Position numbers and translations under genes: made by a program | Source: an uncultured Oxalobacteraceae bacterium | GTDB lineage: Bacteria > Pseudomonadota > Gammaproteobacteria > Burkholderiales > Burkholderiaceae_D | NCBI GenBank assembly: GCA_903862415.1 | Contig: CAIOYD010000020.1 | Span: forward strand, 124,001 to 188,000 | Length of the DNA stretch: 64,000 nt | Direction: 5' to 3' | In this document: positions 1 to 8,363 of the stretch, piece by piece | Layout: the number at the start of each line of letters is the position of its first letter | How positions within the stretch are numbered: the first letter of the stretch is position 1 | The notes under the pieces: generated by a model | Seen by the model: the letters and a program-made list of their open reading frames with translations, nothing else | Databases searched by the model: none | Told to the model about the DNA's origin: nothing

Positions 1-293
1 CAGGCTGGGCGACTATTTTTTATTCCGTTGTTTTGCATTAAAAGAAACTTTTTAAATTCTTTCGGGAAAATATTTTACATTTCCGGACATTTTTACTGCA
101 ACGTGGCGGCTTTTGTCTGCGAAAGCGGTTTTTTATTGCAATGCAGTTGTTATTGTTTTGACTCGTTGCACGAAACACACAGCGTTGGAAGCGCACGCCT
201 TGGCGCAATGCACTCAGGGGCTAATACACCTTGCTTGCAAAAAACATACGCCAGCAGCCAGAGGCGCTCAACTAAACTTTTTACTCTTTAGTC
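1..293. other. Gene-free leader upstream of rpmH
   Basis: I see no convincing gene here: the open frames are short, Cys-rich and unlike any protein I know. In related genomes this is the spacer between rpmH and a divergent dnaA, so dnaA probably lies left of the window edge. I looked for TTATCCACA-type DnaA boxes on both strands and found none. The first 70 bases are AT-rich. Confidence 0.5.
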
Positions 294-323
294 TTGACAG
301 AAGCAGGCTAAATACTGTCTAAT
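294..323 (+). promoter_or_regulatory. Probable sigma-70 promoter of the rpmH operon
   Basis: A perfect -35 hexamer TTGACA (294-299) is followed after 18 bases by TCTAAT (318-323) as -10. It points at rpmH, leaving a leader of about 57 bases. It is the only strong promoter pair upstream of the rpmH-rnpA-yidD-yidC block and probably drives it. Seen by eye; no transcript data. Confidence 0.7.
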
Positions 324-386
324 CTCAGGTTCTCTGCCTTTTGATTTATTTGAACCGATTTTTTTTGCCAGATTAGCGAGACCAAC

Positions 387-521
387 ATGAAACGTACTTA
401 CCAACCCTCCGTTGTACGCCGCAAGCGCACTCATGGCTTCCGTGCCCGTATGGCAACCCGTGGCGGCCGTGCCGTTTTAAATGCACGTCGCGCTAAAGGC
501 CGCAAGCGTTTAGCCGTATAA
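387..521 (+). CDS. rpmH: 50S ribosomal protein L34
   Basis: This encodes a 44-residue, very basic protein that begins MKRTYQPS and ends RLAV, the hallmark of bacterial L34, a small protein of the large ribosomal subunit that lies buried in 23S rRNA. The [12 protein letters not shown] segment is the family signature and the length is exactly typical. It starts 64 bases after a strong promoter and is followed 45 bases later by rnpA, the near-universal rpmH-rnpA pairing. The gene is short but every family landmark is present. Confidence 0.98.
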   Translation: MKRTYQPSVVRRKRTHGFRARMATRGGRAVLNARRAKGRKRLAV

Positions 522-566
522 GTTCCTGCGGAACAGTCTGCTAACCAGTAAGAGCTTGTCAGAAGC

Positions 567-1067
567 ATGAACCCGGTTCATACCCTGACATCGAAACTCG
601 ACACAGTGATTACCGAAGCCATGACTGGACAATTTGAACGCACACGTCGTATCGTTAAAACGGATGAATTCTCATCCGTTTTTCGTTTGCGCCCTGTGTT
701 TAAAACCGAACATCTGGTGCTGTATGCCCGCGCCAATACCATGACACACGCACGCCTGGGTGTGGTGGCAGCCAAACGGCTGGCACCGCGCGCGGTGACA
801 CGCAATCTGGTCAAACGTGCCGTGCGCGAAGGTTTCCGTCGTTCCGAACTGCTGTCCTCACTCGGACTCGATTGCGTAGTACGCCTGTCGAAACCGGTTG
901 GCGGCCGCAAGGAACCCGCCAGCACGCCAGCGATGCAGGACTTACTGTATCGCGAAGTGCAAAGCCTGTTTGCGGTCGAATCCAGACTGAAAAAAGTTCT
1001 TGAAGCCGCTGCCGCGGTCATTCCCGCACTCCCTGGTCAGAACGACAGCGCCGTGGATGCCGCATGA
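567..1067 (+). CDS. rnpA: Ribonuclease P protein component
   Basis: This is the protein subunit of RNase P, which assists the catalytic RNA in removing 5' leaders from pre-tRNA. The arginine-rich RNR motif (TRNLVKRAVREGF, residues 78-90) and the aromatic-rich N-terminal strand (EFSSVF around 34-39) identify it. From 567 it has 166 residues, somewhat longer than the usual 115-150. An in-frame ATG at 621 would give 148 residues starting MTGQFERT; neither start has a strong ribosome site, so the first 18 residues are uncertain. The C-terminal tail overlaps the yidD start by 4 bases, implying translational coupling. Confidence 0.95.
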   Translation: MNPVHTLTSKLDTVITEAMTGQFERTRRIVKTDEFSSVFRLRPVFKTEHLVLYARANTMTHARLGVVAAKRLAPRAVTRNLVKRAVREGFRRSELLSSLGLDCVVRLSKPVGGRKEPASTPAMQDLLYREVQSLFAVESRLKKVLEAAAAVIPALPGQNDSAVDAA

Positions 1068-1288
1068 AAACCCTGCTGCTCTTTTTGCTGCGCGCCTACA
1101 AACTGACCATCAGCCCGTATCTGGGACAAAATTGCCGTTTTTACCCCAGTTGTTCTGTGTATGCCGAGCAGGCCATCCGTCGTCATGGCACGCTCAAAGG
1201 CGCGGCCCTGACCGGCAAGCGACTGTGCAAATGTCACCCCTGGAACGAAGGCGGGCTCGATCCGGTGCCGGAAAGCACGGGGAAATAA
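1064..1288 (+). CDS. yidD: Membrane protein insertion efficiency factor YidD
   Basis: The 74-residue product carries the YidD family pattern: an amphipathic N-terminal helix (LLLFLLRAYKLTISPYLG), then the cysteine motif CRFYPSCSVYA, and a late CKCHPW...GGLDPVP segment. YidD is a small inner-face membrane protein that helps YidC and Sec insert membrane proteins. Its position between rnpA (ATGA overlap) and yidC is the conserved one. All conserved cysteines are present; the length is typical. Confidence 0.96.
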   Translation: MKTLLLFLLRAYKLTISPYLGQNCRFYPSCSVYAEQAIRRHGTLKGAALTGKRLCKCHPWNEGGLDPVPESTGK

Positions 1289-1413
1289 CTGAACATGCAC
1301 TATTTAACCAATGAATCTGGGTTAAAATTGGCGCGCTCCGCTTTTGCCGGATGGAATTTGACCCTGGCACAACATCACCCTCACACTAATTAAGTCATTT
1401 TTGGATAGCATTT

Positions 1414-3087
1414 ATGAATAAGCGCATCGTTTTGTGGATTGTTTTCTTAATGTCGCTGTTACTCCTCTGGGAAAACTGGCAGCGCTTTAATGGCAAACCT
1501 TCCATGTTTTTCCCGACGAATACGCCGGCCGCGGTATCCAAAACTGTTCCTGCAGCCACCCCGGCAGCGAGCGCGACACTGACGGCCGACGGATTGCCAT
1601 CGAGCACCGCCGTGCCATTGCAGGGTGAAGTAATTACCATCACCACCGATTTATTCAAGGCTGACATCGACACCGCCGGCGGCGAATTGCGCCATCTGGA
1701 GCTGCTCAAGGAAAAAGAAGGCTCCGACGCCTCGTTCGGCAGCGGCTGGAAAGCCCTGGTTTTTGGCAATGAAAAACCCGTGGAAAGCCACAACGTAGTG
1801 TTGTTCGATAAGAGCGATAAACGTACCTATCTGGCGCAAAGTGGTTTGCTGGGCAATTACCCCAACCATAAATCGCTGTTCGTGGCCAAACCTGGCGTGC
1901 GCACTCTGACGGCTCCCGGTGAATTGCAACTCGTGCTCGAAGCCGAGGAAAACGGCGTCAAGCTGGTCAAAACCTATACCTTCAAGCAAGGATCGTATTC
2001 GATCGGTCTGACCCATCAGATTTTCAATCAAACGGCAGCACCCATCACACCGGCAGTCTACATGCAGCTCGTGCGTGACGGCGGCAAGCTCGAAGGCGAA
2101 TCGCGTTTTTACAGTACCTTCACTGGTCCGGCCGTATTTACCGATGAAGAAAAATTCCAGAAACTCAATTTTGATAAAATTGAAAAAGGCAGCGAAACCC
2201 ACGCCACCAAAGCCGATAACGGCTGGTTTGCCATGATTCAGCATTATTTTGTGTCCGGCATTATTCCGCAAGATAAATTACCACGGGTGATTTTCACCAA
2301 AAAAGTTGATGCCAATCTGTACGCTGTCGGCAATATCATGAATCTGGCACCTATCGCTGCCGGCGCTTCAGACAGCGTGAAAGCCGAAATCTATTCCGGC
2401 CCGCTGGTGACTTCACTGCTTGATCAGGTCGCGCCTGGCTTTAATCTGGTCAAAGACTACGGCTGGACCACCATCGTGGCCAAACCGGTGTTCTGGCTCA
2501 TGGATGCGATCCACAATGTGGTAGGCAACTGGGGCTGGACGATTATCTTGCTTACCGTGTTAATCAAACTGGCGTTCTTCCCCTTATCTGCATCAAGCTT
2601 CCGCAGCATGGGTAAAATGAAATTGCTGACACCAAAGATGACGGCCATCCGCGAACGTCACAAAGATGATCCGCAAAAAATGAATCAAGCCATGATGGAG
2701 TTGTACAAGACCGAAAAAGTCAATCCGCTGGGTGGCTGTCTGCCGATTCTGATTCAGACTCCGGTGTTTATGGCGTTGTACTCAGTTGTTCTGGCGAGTG
2801 TGGAATTGCGCAATGCGCCATGGCTGGGTTGGATCCATGACTTGTCCACGCCTGACCCATTTTTGATTTTGCCAGTACTCATGGCCGTGTCGATGTTTAT
2901 TCAAACCAAACTCAATCCGGCACCGGCTGATCCTATTCAGGCCAAGATGATGATGATCATGCCACTGGTATTCTCGGTCATGTTCTTCTTCTTCCCTTCC
3001 GGACTGGTGCTGTACTGGGTGATCAATAACGTACTGTCGATTGCCCAGCAGTGGGTGATCACCAAAAATCTGACCCCGGCCAAGTAA
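1414..3087 (+). CDS. yidC: Membrane protein insertase YidC
   Basis: This 557-residue protein is the Oxa1-family insertase that places proteins in the inner membrane alone or with SecYEG. It has the gram-negative layout: an N-terminal transmembrane helix (about residues 5-20), a low-complexity Ala/Thr/Pro linker, a large periplasmic beta domain (about 70-340), and the C-terminal insertase core from about 360 with five hydrophobic helices. Family markers seen include NWGWTIILLT, the cytoplasmic loop with MKLLTPKM, and GGCLPILIQ. It follows yidD after 125 bases, a gap with no gene, and leads into mnmE 29 bases later. Confidence 0.97.
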   Translation: MNKRIVLWIVFLMSLLLLWENWQRFNGKPSMFFPTNTPAAVSKTVPAATPAASATLTADGLPSSTAVPLQGEVITITTDLFKADIDTAGGELRHLELLKEKEGSDASFGSGWKALVFGNEKPVESHNVVLFDKSDKRTYLAQSGLLGNYPNHKSLFVAKPGVRTLTAPGELQLVLEAEENGVKLVKTYTFKQGSYSIGLTHQIFNQTAAPITPAVYMQLVRDGGKLEGESRFYSTFTGPAVFTDEEKFQKLNFDKIEKGSETHATKADNGWFAMIQHYFVSGIIPQDKLPRVIFTKKVDANLYAVGNIMNLAPIAAGASDSVKAEIYSGPLVTSLLDQVAPGFNLVKDYGWTTIVAKPVFWLMDAIHNVVGNWGWTIILLTVLIKLAFFPLSASSFRSMGKMKLLTPKMTAIRERHKDDPQKMNQAMMELYKTEKVNPLGGCLPILIQTPVFMALYSVVLASVELRNAPWLGWIHDLSTPDPFLILPVLMAVSMFIQTKLNPAPADPIQAKMMMIMPLVFSVMFFFFPSGLVLYWVINNVLSIAQQWVITKNLTPAK

Positions 3088-3116
3088 TTTGCCGGATGCC
3101 GCAAAAATAATAAATC

Positions 3117-4502
3117 ATGCATTTAGACCCTTCCCCCATAGCCGCCATCGCCACCGCTCCAGGTCGTGGCGGTATCGGCGTGGTGCGTGTTTCCGGACGC
3201 GATCTCGCCCCGCTGCTCGAAGCGCTGTTTCCCGGCACCACACTGACGCCGCGCTATGCCACCTATTTACCGTTTACCGATCTCGATGGCAGCGTCATCG
3301 ATCAGGGTCTGGCGCTGTATTTTAAAGCGCCCCATTCCTATACCGGTCAGGACGTACTCGAATTGCAGGGCCATGGTGGTCCGGTGGTATTGCAAATGCT
3401 GTTGGCGCGCTGCATTGACGCCGGTCAGTCCATCGGTGTGCGCCTGGCACAACCGGGTGAATTTACCCAACGGGCTTTTTTGAATGACAAACTCGATCTG
3501 GCACAGGCCGAAGCGGTCGCCGATCTGATTGAAGCCTCGACCGAAGCCGCCGTCAAATCAGCTTCACAATCGCTTTCCGGGATGTTTTCTAAAGTCGTGC
3601 ATGAACTCGTCGAACAGGTGGTGCAGTTGCGCATGCTGGTGGAAGCAACGCTGGATTTTCCGGAAGAAGAAATCGATTTTCTCAACAAGTCAGATGCCCG
3701 CGGTCAGCTCGCACGGATTCAGCAGGCATTAAGAAAAGTACTTGAGCAAGCCAGTCAGGGTGCGATTTTGCGCGACGGTCTCAATGTGGTGTTGGCCGGA
3801 CAGCCGAATGTTGGCAAATCGTCGCTGCTCAATGCCTTGGCCGGTGATGACATCGCCATCGTCACGCCGATAGCCGGCACCACCCGTGACAAGGTAGTCG
3901 AGACCATCCACATTGATGGCGTGCCTCTGAATGTGATCGATACCGCCGGCATCCGCGAAGCCATGGGCGAAGATACCATTGACGTAGTCGAGCGCATCGG
4001 TATTCAGCGCACCTGGGCAGAAGTATCCAAAGCCGATGTGATCGTACATCTGATGGATGCGGGTCGCGGACCTACCCGCGAAGATGAATTAATAGTGGAA
4101 CGCTTTCCACCCGATGTCCCCGTGATCCGGGTGTGGAATAAAATCGATGTCTCTGGCCATCATCCGGCCATCGACATCATGCAGGATGCCACCCATATTT
4201 ATGTTTCTGCACGCGAGCATCTGGGCATGGACTTGCTGCGCACTGAATTACTGCGCATCGCCGGCTGGCAACAAACCGGCGAATCCCTGTACCTGGCACG
4301 CGAACGTCATTTGCTGGCCTTAAAAATGGCCTACGACCATCTGGAACAGGCCGCTGCTCATGCCGAACAAACCGATCAGGCGCTGGATCTGTTTGCCGAA
4401 GAATTGCGCCTGACCCAGGACAGCCTCAACAGCATCACCGGCGCCTTCAGTTCGGATGATTTACTGGGAGTGATTTTTTCCCGCTTCTGTATCGGAAAAT
4501 AG
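3117..4502 (+). CDS. mnmE: tRNA modification GTPase MnmE (TrmE/ThdF)
   Basis: MnmE works with MnmG to make 5-carboxymethylaminomethyl-uridine at wobble position 34 of certain tRNAs. The 461-residue product shows the folate-binding N-domain ([20 protein letters not shown]), a helical domain split around a Ras-like G domain (GQPNVGKSS near residue 228, DTAG near 275, NKID near 341), and the obligatory C-terminal FCIGK with the Cys needed for modification. Its length is normal. The last 18 bases match the known integration target of SGI1-type elements, noted separately. Confidence 0.97.
   Translation: MHLDPSPIAAIATAPGRGGIGVVRVSGRDLAPLLEALFPGTTLTPRYATYLPFTDLDGSVIDQGLALYFKAPHSYTGQDVLELQGHGGPVVLQMLLARCIDAGQSIGVRLAQPGEFTQRAFLNDKLDLAQAEAVADLIEASTEAAVKSASQSLSGMFSKVVHELVEQVVQLRMLVEATLDFPEEEIDFLNKSDARGQLARIQQALRKVLEQASQGAILRDGLNVVLAGQPNVGKSSLLNALAGDDIAIVTPIAGTTRDKVVETIHIDGVPLNVIDTAGIREAMGEDTIDVVERIGIQRTWAEVSKADVIVHLMDAGRGPTREDELIVERFPPDVPVIRVWNKIDVSGHHPAIDIMQDATHIYVSAREHLGMDLLRTELLRIAGWQQTGESLYLARERHLLALKMAYDHLEQAAAHAEQTDQALDLFAEELRLTQDSLNSITGAFSSDDLLGVIFSRFCIGK
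4485..4502 (+). other. mnmE 3'-end sequence resembling an SGI1-type attB
   Basis: The last 18 bases of mnmE read TTCTGTATCGGAAAATAG. In enterobacteria the corresponding mnmE/thdF 3' end is the recognised attachment site of Salmonella genomic island 1 relatives. The match follows partly from coding the conserved FCIGK, so it does not itself prove integration. No integrase gene and no second copy of this core were seen within the window, although the following 3-4 kb is non-conserved. Confidence 0.3.
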
Positions 4503-4859
4503 CAGACTTGCAGAGAGTGCGCACCAAACCAGCAATCTGATCACCCCGCCTACGCCAGATGCGTTCGATTTCGGCACCACACCATCGGAATATCAACCTC
4601 AAACCCACCATCGACACTGTTGGTCCGGTTAGCCATGCGACATTCTTCAATGAAGAGTAAAAGAAAAACGAAATAGGGCCATCGTTACCAATTTCATCGA
4701 GCACTGTGGGTATTACGTATGGTGAAAATTATAGCATCATGGTAACGTCCAAATCCCGTCAATAGCAAACGGCAATCTTTATATAGTGACAACTCAGTAA
4801 TTGAGCAGTTGAAATGGTTTTCAATTTTTCATGACAAAACAAGGCGTGCGTGAACACTG
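4503..4859. other. Intergenic stretch with possible decayed coding sequence
   Basis: No intact gene is seen. On the plus strand one frame stays open on both sides of a single stop at 4658-4660 (upstream part with KPTIDTVGPVSHATFF, downstream part with STVGITYGENYSIMV, ending at 4765), which has the look of a decayed C-terminal gene fragment; I do not recognise the protein. The last ~90 bases are AT-rich and probably carry the promoter of the next gene, but no clear -35/-10 pair was found. Confidence 0.25.
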
Positions 4860-6725
4860 ATGAAGAAAGATCCCAAACTTAAAAACTACTTTGATATAGC
4901 CGAATTGCTGTTCAACGCCATTCCGCTCGTCGTTTACAAAGACAGCAATGGTATTTACCACGGCGGCAATTTTAGTCAAGCCAGTGCCTTTGGGCTTGAA
5001 CACCCTTCCGAGTTTCGAGGCAGAACGATTTTTAGCATTCTTGATAATCAGGAATCGGCCAACATGATTGATCAGACCGATCGTGAAATCATGCAGCACG
5101 ACAGGACTCTGGTACACGAACAAATAATGCTCACACCACATGGCAGTAAAACGTATTTGTCGCAAAAAAAAGCAGTGCGTGATGTGGACGGCAAGGTCGT
5201 CGGATTACTGGGTTTTGCTATGGATATTACCGAGTATAAAATCGAGCAGCAGCGATCAGAATATGAAAAAATTCGTTCCATTAGCCAACAATTCGAGCAT
5301 ACTCATCAGCGGAAAATGGCGAAAGCACATGCTGAATTTGAGCAACACAACAAGCAACTGGCCCATCAACTGCTCGCACCCATCTCAGCCCTGAGGATGA
5401 TAACAGCGCTGCTAGATAACATTCCAGAGCAACATCAAGAAACACTGCAGCACATTACCCAGCATATAGAAGATTTTGCGCATGCGATGACGAACACCAA
5501 CCCTGCAGAGGCAGCTCCGGATGTGACGTTGATTTCGCTGGCATTGAGGCAAGCTTTGGCGAAAAAACAAACTACCTATACTGGCATGGTGAACGTGCAA
5601 CATCACATTGATCTGGATATGCATTTTGTGCATACAAAAATTTCCACGGCAGAATTGTCGCTGCTGCTGACAGTTCTCATTAACAATGTTCTGTATAGAC
5701 TAAAAAATAATACTGCCGCTATTCAGATTCATTTACAACTGGTCGCAGATACCGTGGTACTTATTGTTGAAAGCCGCGCTAAAAGTGAGACGGCCGAGTT
5801 AGCAGAAGCAGACAGTCACAGCTACGCCGAACAGCAGCAGCACACCAGTGACCTGATCCGTTTGCGTACCCTGATCCGCAAACGCAAGGGTTCTGTGACC
5901 ATGGCATCCGACACGAGCCTGTACAGCCGCACCATTGTCACCTTGCCGCGCGCACCGACGCCGCAGGGATTCATTACCCAACTCACCCTGCAAGCCGATC
6001 AAACCATCCTGTTGCTTGATCCACATCCTTATTTGCTGGCAGCATGGGAGCTACGTTTTGCTCCGATCCTGACTACCCACCGTCACATGCGCCTCGTTAC
6101 CTTTACCCATGTTGATCAATTATTGGAATTTTTAGACCCGCTCAGTGACGCTGACAAGAAAAACATGCTGCTCCTGTTTGCCCAGCCAGCTAGCGAACAA
6201 CAGCCAACCTGGCTCAACCGGATTGCGCAAACCCAGCCTGGCAATACCATCTTCATGACCAGTCACTATGATGATCCCGAACTGATCAACCTTGCCCGCA
6301 GTTTTAACATGGCGATTTTTCCCAAGCTACTCGTTGAACACTTACCCATCCATATTTATCCATCAGCCGCTGTCACCGACAATCTGGGTGAGCTTGCCAT
6401 TACCGATATGGTGTTGATCGACGACAATCAAATTTTTGCTGATTCGATTATTTTCCGGCTCTCACCCAAACGGGTTATTCATCATCTGGATCCGCGCAAT
6501 TTTTTAAAAGAATGCGCCAACTATGCCAAAGATATTCCCATTTTTATTGATAACAATTTTGGTCTCGAGGTACCCTTGAATGGCTTAGCGGTGGCCAGAC
6601 AATTAAATGAACAGGGATTTACCAAACTGTTTTTGTTTTCCAGCCCGATGATTAGCCAGAACGAATTGCCTGAACAGGTTACTTTTATTGAAAAAATGGA
6701 TTTAAAGGCAATGGATATACTATGA
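4860..6725 (+). CDS. PAS sensor protein with degenerate histidine kinase core and C-terminal receiver
   Basis: A 621-residue cytoplasmic signalling protein without membrane segments. Residues ~12-128 form a PAS/PAC domain (ending FAMDITEYK). A coiled linker leads to a DHp-like helix with a candidate phospho-His, H169, in AHQLLAPISALR. The following ATPase-like region (about 270-375) lacks a recognisable DxGxG and N-box Asn pattern. A first receiver-like domain (about 378-500) has LLLDPHP but no acceptor Asp. The last domain (from about 515) looks intact: VLIDDN, IFIDNN, FLFSS and IEKMD supply the acidic pair, acceptor Asp, Ser/Thr and Lys. It stands alone downstream of mnmE. I infer a pseudo-hybrid kinase that is probably phosphorylated by a partner; the ligand is unknown. 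Confidence 0.75.
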   Translation: MKKDPKLKNYFDIAELLFNAIPLVVYKDSNGIYHGGNFSQASAFGLEHPSEFRGRTIFSILDNQESANMIDQTDREIMQHDRTLVHEQIMLTPHGSKTYLSQKKAVRDVDGKVVGLLGFAMDITEYKIEQQRSEYEKIRSISQQFEHTHQRKMAKAHAEFEQHNKQLAHQLLAPISALRMITALLDNIPEQHQETLQHITQHIEDFAHAMTNTNPAEAAPDVTLISLALRQALAKKQTTYTGMVNVQHHIDLDMHFVHTKISTAELSLLLTVLINNVLYRLKNNTAAIQIHLQLVADTVVLIVESRAKSETAELAEADSHSYAEQQQHTSDLIRLRTLIRKRKGSVTMASDTSLYSRTIVTLPRAPTPQGFITQLTLQADQTILLLDPHPYLLAAWELRFAPILTTHRHMRLVTFTHVDQLLEFLDPLSDADKKNMLLLFAQPASEQQPTWLNRIAQTQPGNTIFMTSHYDDPELINLARSFNMAIFPKLLVEHLPIHIYPSAAVTDNLGELAITDMVLIDDNQIFADSIIFRLSPKRVIHHLDPRNFLKECANYAKDIPIFIDNNFGLEVPLNGLAVARQLNEQGFTKLFLFSSPMISQNELPEQVTFIEKMDLKAMDIL

Positions 6726-6798
6726 CCAGAAACCAGTGCCACACATTTAGTAACCCTATTTACGGCTGAGTACAATTTGTATGGTGATAATTACACAT

Positions 6799-7011
6799 TT
6801 ATTGCCAGTCAGATGAGCGTCGCCGGTCTTTGCAGTTAAGTACGCGCAGGCAAATGTTTTTGGGCACACCCGCTTCCTGCATCATTTTCAGACCGGCTGG
6901 AATGCCTGCCAGCGCCGCGGCTGCCAGCCCTCGGTTGATGACCAATTCTATCTCCGTATTGCTGCGCTCATCCACAACATGAGCGACTACCGTGTCAGTA
7001 TCGATATCCAT
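6799..7011 (-). CDS. Small hypothetical protein (about 70 residues)
   Basis: I do not recognise the family. The protein is acidic at its start (MDIDTDTVVAHVVDERSN), has a mid-section rich in Ala/Gly/Leu (INRGLAAAALAGIPAGLK) and a basic end (CKDRRRSSDW). I chose the ATG at 7011 because GGGAG lies five bases upstream; a start at 7023 would add four residues and has no ribosome site. The frame is clean, the residue usage looks like a real soluble protein, and no larger gene covers it. It sits alone between a plus-strand sensor and the crystallin-like gene; a palindromic operator-like site lies about 160-215 bases upstream. Confidence 0.5.
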   Translation of the reverse strand: MDIDTDTVVAHVVDERSNTEIELVINRGLAAAALAGIPAGLKMMQEAGVPKNICLRVLNCKDRRRSSDWQ

Positions 7012-7172
7012 ATCAGCTCCCATCGATTGGAATACTTTACTCTAAGCCGAATAGCAGCTAATGAAAGTCATTCCTGCAATTTGTTGGTTTCCATTTGTAA
7101 GTCACTGCCAGAAGTAAAACTTGTCAGAAATAAAATATACATGGCTGACAAAAAAACAATATCTCGGCGCGA

Positions 7173-7227
7173 TTTAGTTCACATATAAAACTAAGTTTGT
7201 TGTGACATACCTGAACTAAATTAGTTC
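7173..7227. promoter_or_regulatory. Operator-like palindromes (GAACTAA half-sites)
   Basis: A perfect 15-base palindrome GAACTAAATTAGTTC lies at 7213-7227. A further inverted half-site, TTTAGTTCA, lies at 7173-7181 and pairs with TGAACTAAA at 7212-7220, with AAACTAAG between them. Clustered copies of one half-site in AT-rich noncoding DNA suggest a binding site for a dimeric repressor. It lies upstream of the small minus-strand gene at 6799-7011. The cognate regulator is unknown. Confidence 0.4.
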
Positions 7228-7305
7228 CATAAAAATTTGTAGGGATGTACTCGAGGGGTGCGAAGCTGCGGCTGAAAATAGGGGAAGGATTGATTGCCAT
7301 TCGAT

Positions 7306-7365
7306 GTACGGGGTCTGCGTGCATTGCAGGCCCCGTACTCCGAACGCTGCCATGCAGCAGCGTTC
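7306..7365. other. Two adjacent strong hairpins
   Basis: Arms GTACGGGG...CTGC and GCAG...CCCCGTAC form a stem at 7306-7338, and GAACGCTGC / GCAGCGTTC form a perfect nine-base stem with a six-base loop at 7342-7365. They lie directly downstream of the minus-strand crystallin-like gene (ending 7387) and could end or protect its transcript, though no run of T follows on that strand. No other gene is seen in 7012-7386. Confidence 0.4.
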
Positions 7366-7386
7366 CATCCAGACTTCGTTATTGGT

Positions 7387-8193
7387 TTACTGCCGTGGCT
7401 CGCCATCTCCGTTGACCAGAATGGAAGCGCCAGGCGCATATCTGGTTTGTATGCGGTGTTGATAGCCACGGAATTCATAAGTCACATCCCATGATTCGGG
7501 CGTCTGGTTAGGAACAGTTTCACAGCGCCGTACATCACGCCCGTAACCCTCGTCACCTTGTTGGGTATTCACATTGGAACCGATAACAGCACCGGCCAGA
7601 GCACCACCAACAGTGGCCACATCGCGTCCCCTGCCACCACCAACCTGATGACCAAGCACACCACCGAGCAAGGCTCCCACGACAGCACCACCGGCATTGC
7701 TGTTGCGGCCAGAATCCACCACCTGTTGATGCTCAACCCAGCAACGCTGTCCGGCGGCACCAAAGATAGCGTGTACCGAAGTCACCGGTGCCTGAAATAC
7801 ATCTTCGGATGGGCGGCGACGATATTCATAGGCAGGTTCCGGTTGTGGTGGCGGACCTTCGTTGTCATAGCGCTCGCGATGACCAACCGGACGCAAGGAA
7901 GAAATCCGGTCATTCATTCCCATGTCGCTCAAGGAAGCGTAATTGCCGCGGCGCAAAATCATACATTTGCCCCCAAAGTCGGCTTCATCACACAATTCCC
8001 ACTGACCGCCTTCGACAATCACCGAAGAGGCGCGGTCATTGAAACCGAACCAGTTCAAATCGCGCACTTCTTTTTCGGTTGCAAAGGTACGGCCGCGCCA
8101 GCCATCGTTCTCGTATAAGGTGATCTGGGCCAGCGCCTGGGCTGACAGAGTCAGAATGGTGGCCGTCATGGCCATTTTTAACAGCAGTTTCAT
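7387..8193 (-). CDS. Secreted beta/gamma-crystallin and glycine-zipper protein
   Basis: The start at 8193 is set by GGGAG six bases upstream; an earlier in-frame ATG adds 11 residues and lacks a site. The 268-residue product has a Sec signal peptide (cleavage probably after AQALA, near 22). It continues with a beta/gamma-crystallin fold unit, with the paired Greek-key pattern ITLYENDGWRG...FNDRASSVIV, then WELCDEADFGG...MNDRISSLRP. After a Pro/Arg linker comes a glycine-zipper segment (GGAVVGALLGGVLGHQVGGG) of the SlyB/Rickettsia 17 kDa type, then a C-terminal domain with two cysteines. It is probably periplasmic or outer-membrane associated and may bind calcium; the function is unknown. Confidence 0.8.
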   Translation of the reverse strand: MKLLLKMAMTATILTLSAQALAQITLYENDGWRGRTFATEKEVRDLNWFGFNDRASSVIVEGGQWELCDEADFGGKCMILRRGNYASLSDMGMNDRISSLRPVGHRERYDNEGPPPQPEPAYEYRRRPSEDVFQAPVTSVHAIFGAAGQRCWVEHQQVVDSGRNSNAGGAVVGALLGGVLGHQVGGGRGRDVATVGGALAGAVIGSNVNTQQGDEGYGRDVRRCETVPNQTPESWDVTYEFRGYQHRIQTRYAPGASILVNGDGEPRQ

Positions 8194-8300
8194 TGCATAC
8201 TCCCGAATTGGATAAGGTAACGTCACAAGAACGAAGTGCGAAATGGTACACTTTCTTTGATGTTGTGTGAAGAATGTATCAGGTAAACCACCTTAGTACA

Positions 8301-8324
8301 AACGCAGCCTGTGCGGACTGCGTT
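8301..8324 (-). terminator. Weak hairpin downstream of the AraC-type gene
   Basis: AACGCAG and CTGCGTT arms enclose a ten-base loop that can pair further (CC/GG). It lies about 40 bases past the stop of the AraC-type gene on the minus strand and could end the four-gene operon, but the T-run after it is poor. Confidence 0.3.
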
Positions 8325-8363
8325 GACTTGCTTGCCCAAGGAAGTACGATTTTAAAATGCAGA

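Noticed and set aside
222-236. A fourth copy of the palindromic repeat (GCTAATACACC)
   Set aside because: Only 11 bases match and no inverted partner is present.
28-322. Short plus-strand open frames upstream of rpmH
   Set aside because: Cys-rich, no ribosome site, no family resemblance, and they run into the rpmH promoter.
1-386. Chromosome origin (oriC) with DnaA boxes
   Set aside because: Gene context suggests it is near, but no TTATCCACA-type boxes were found in these bases.
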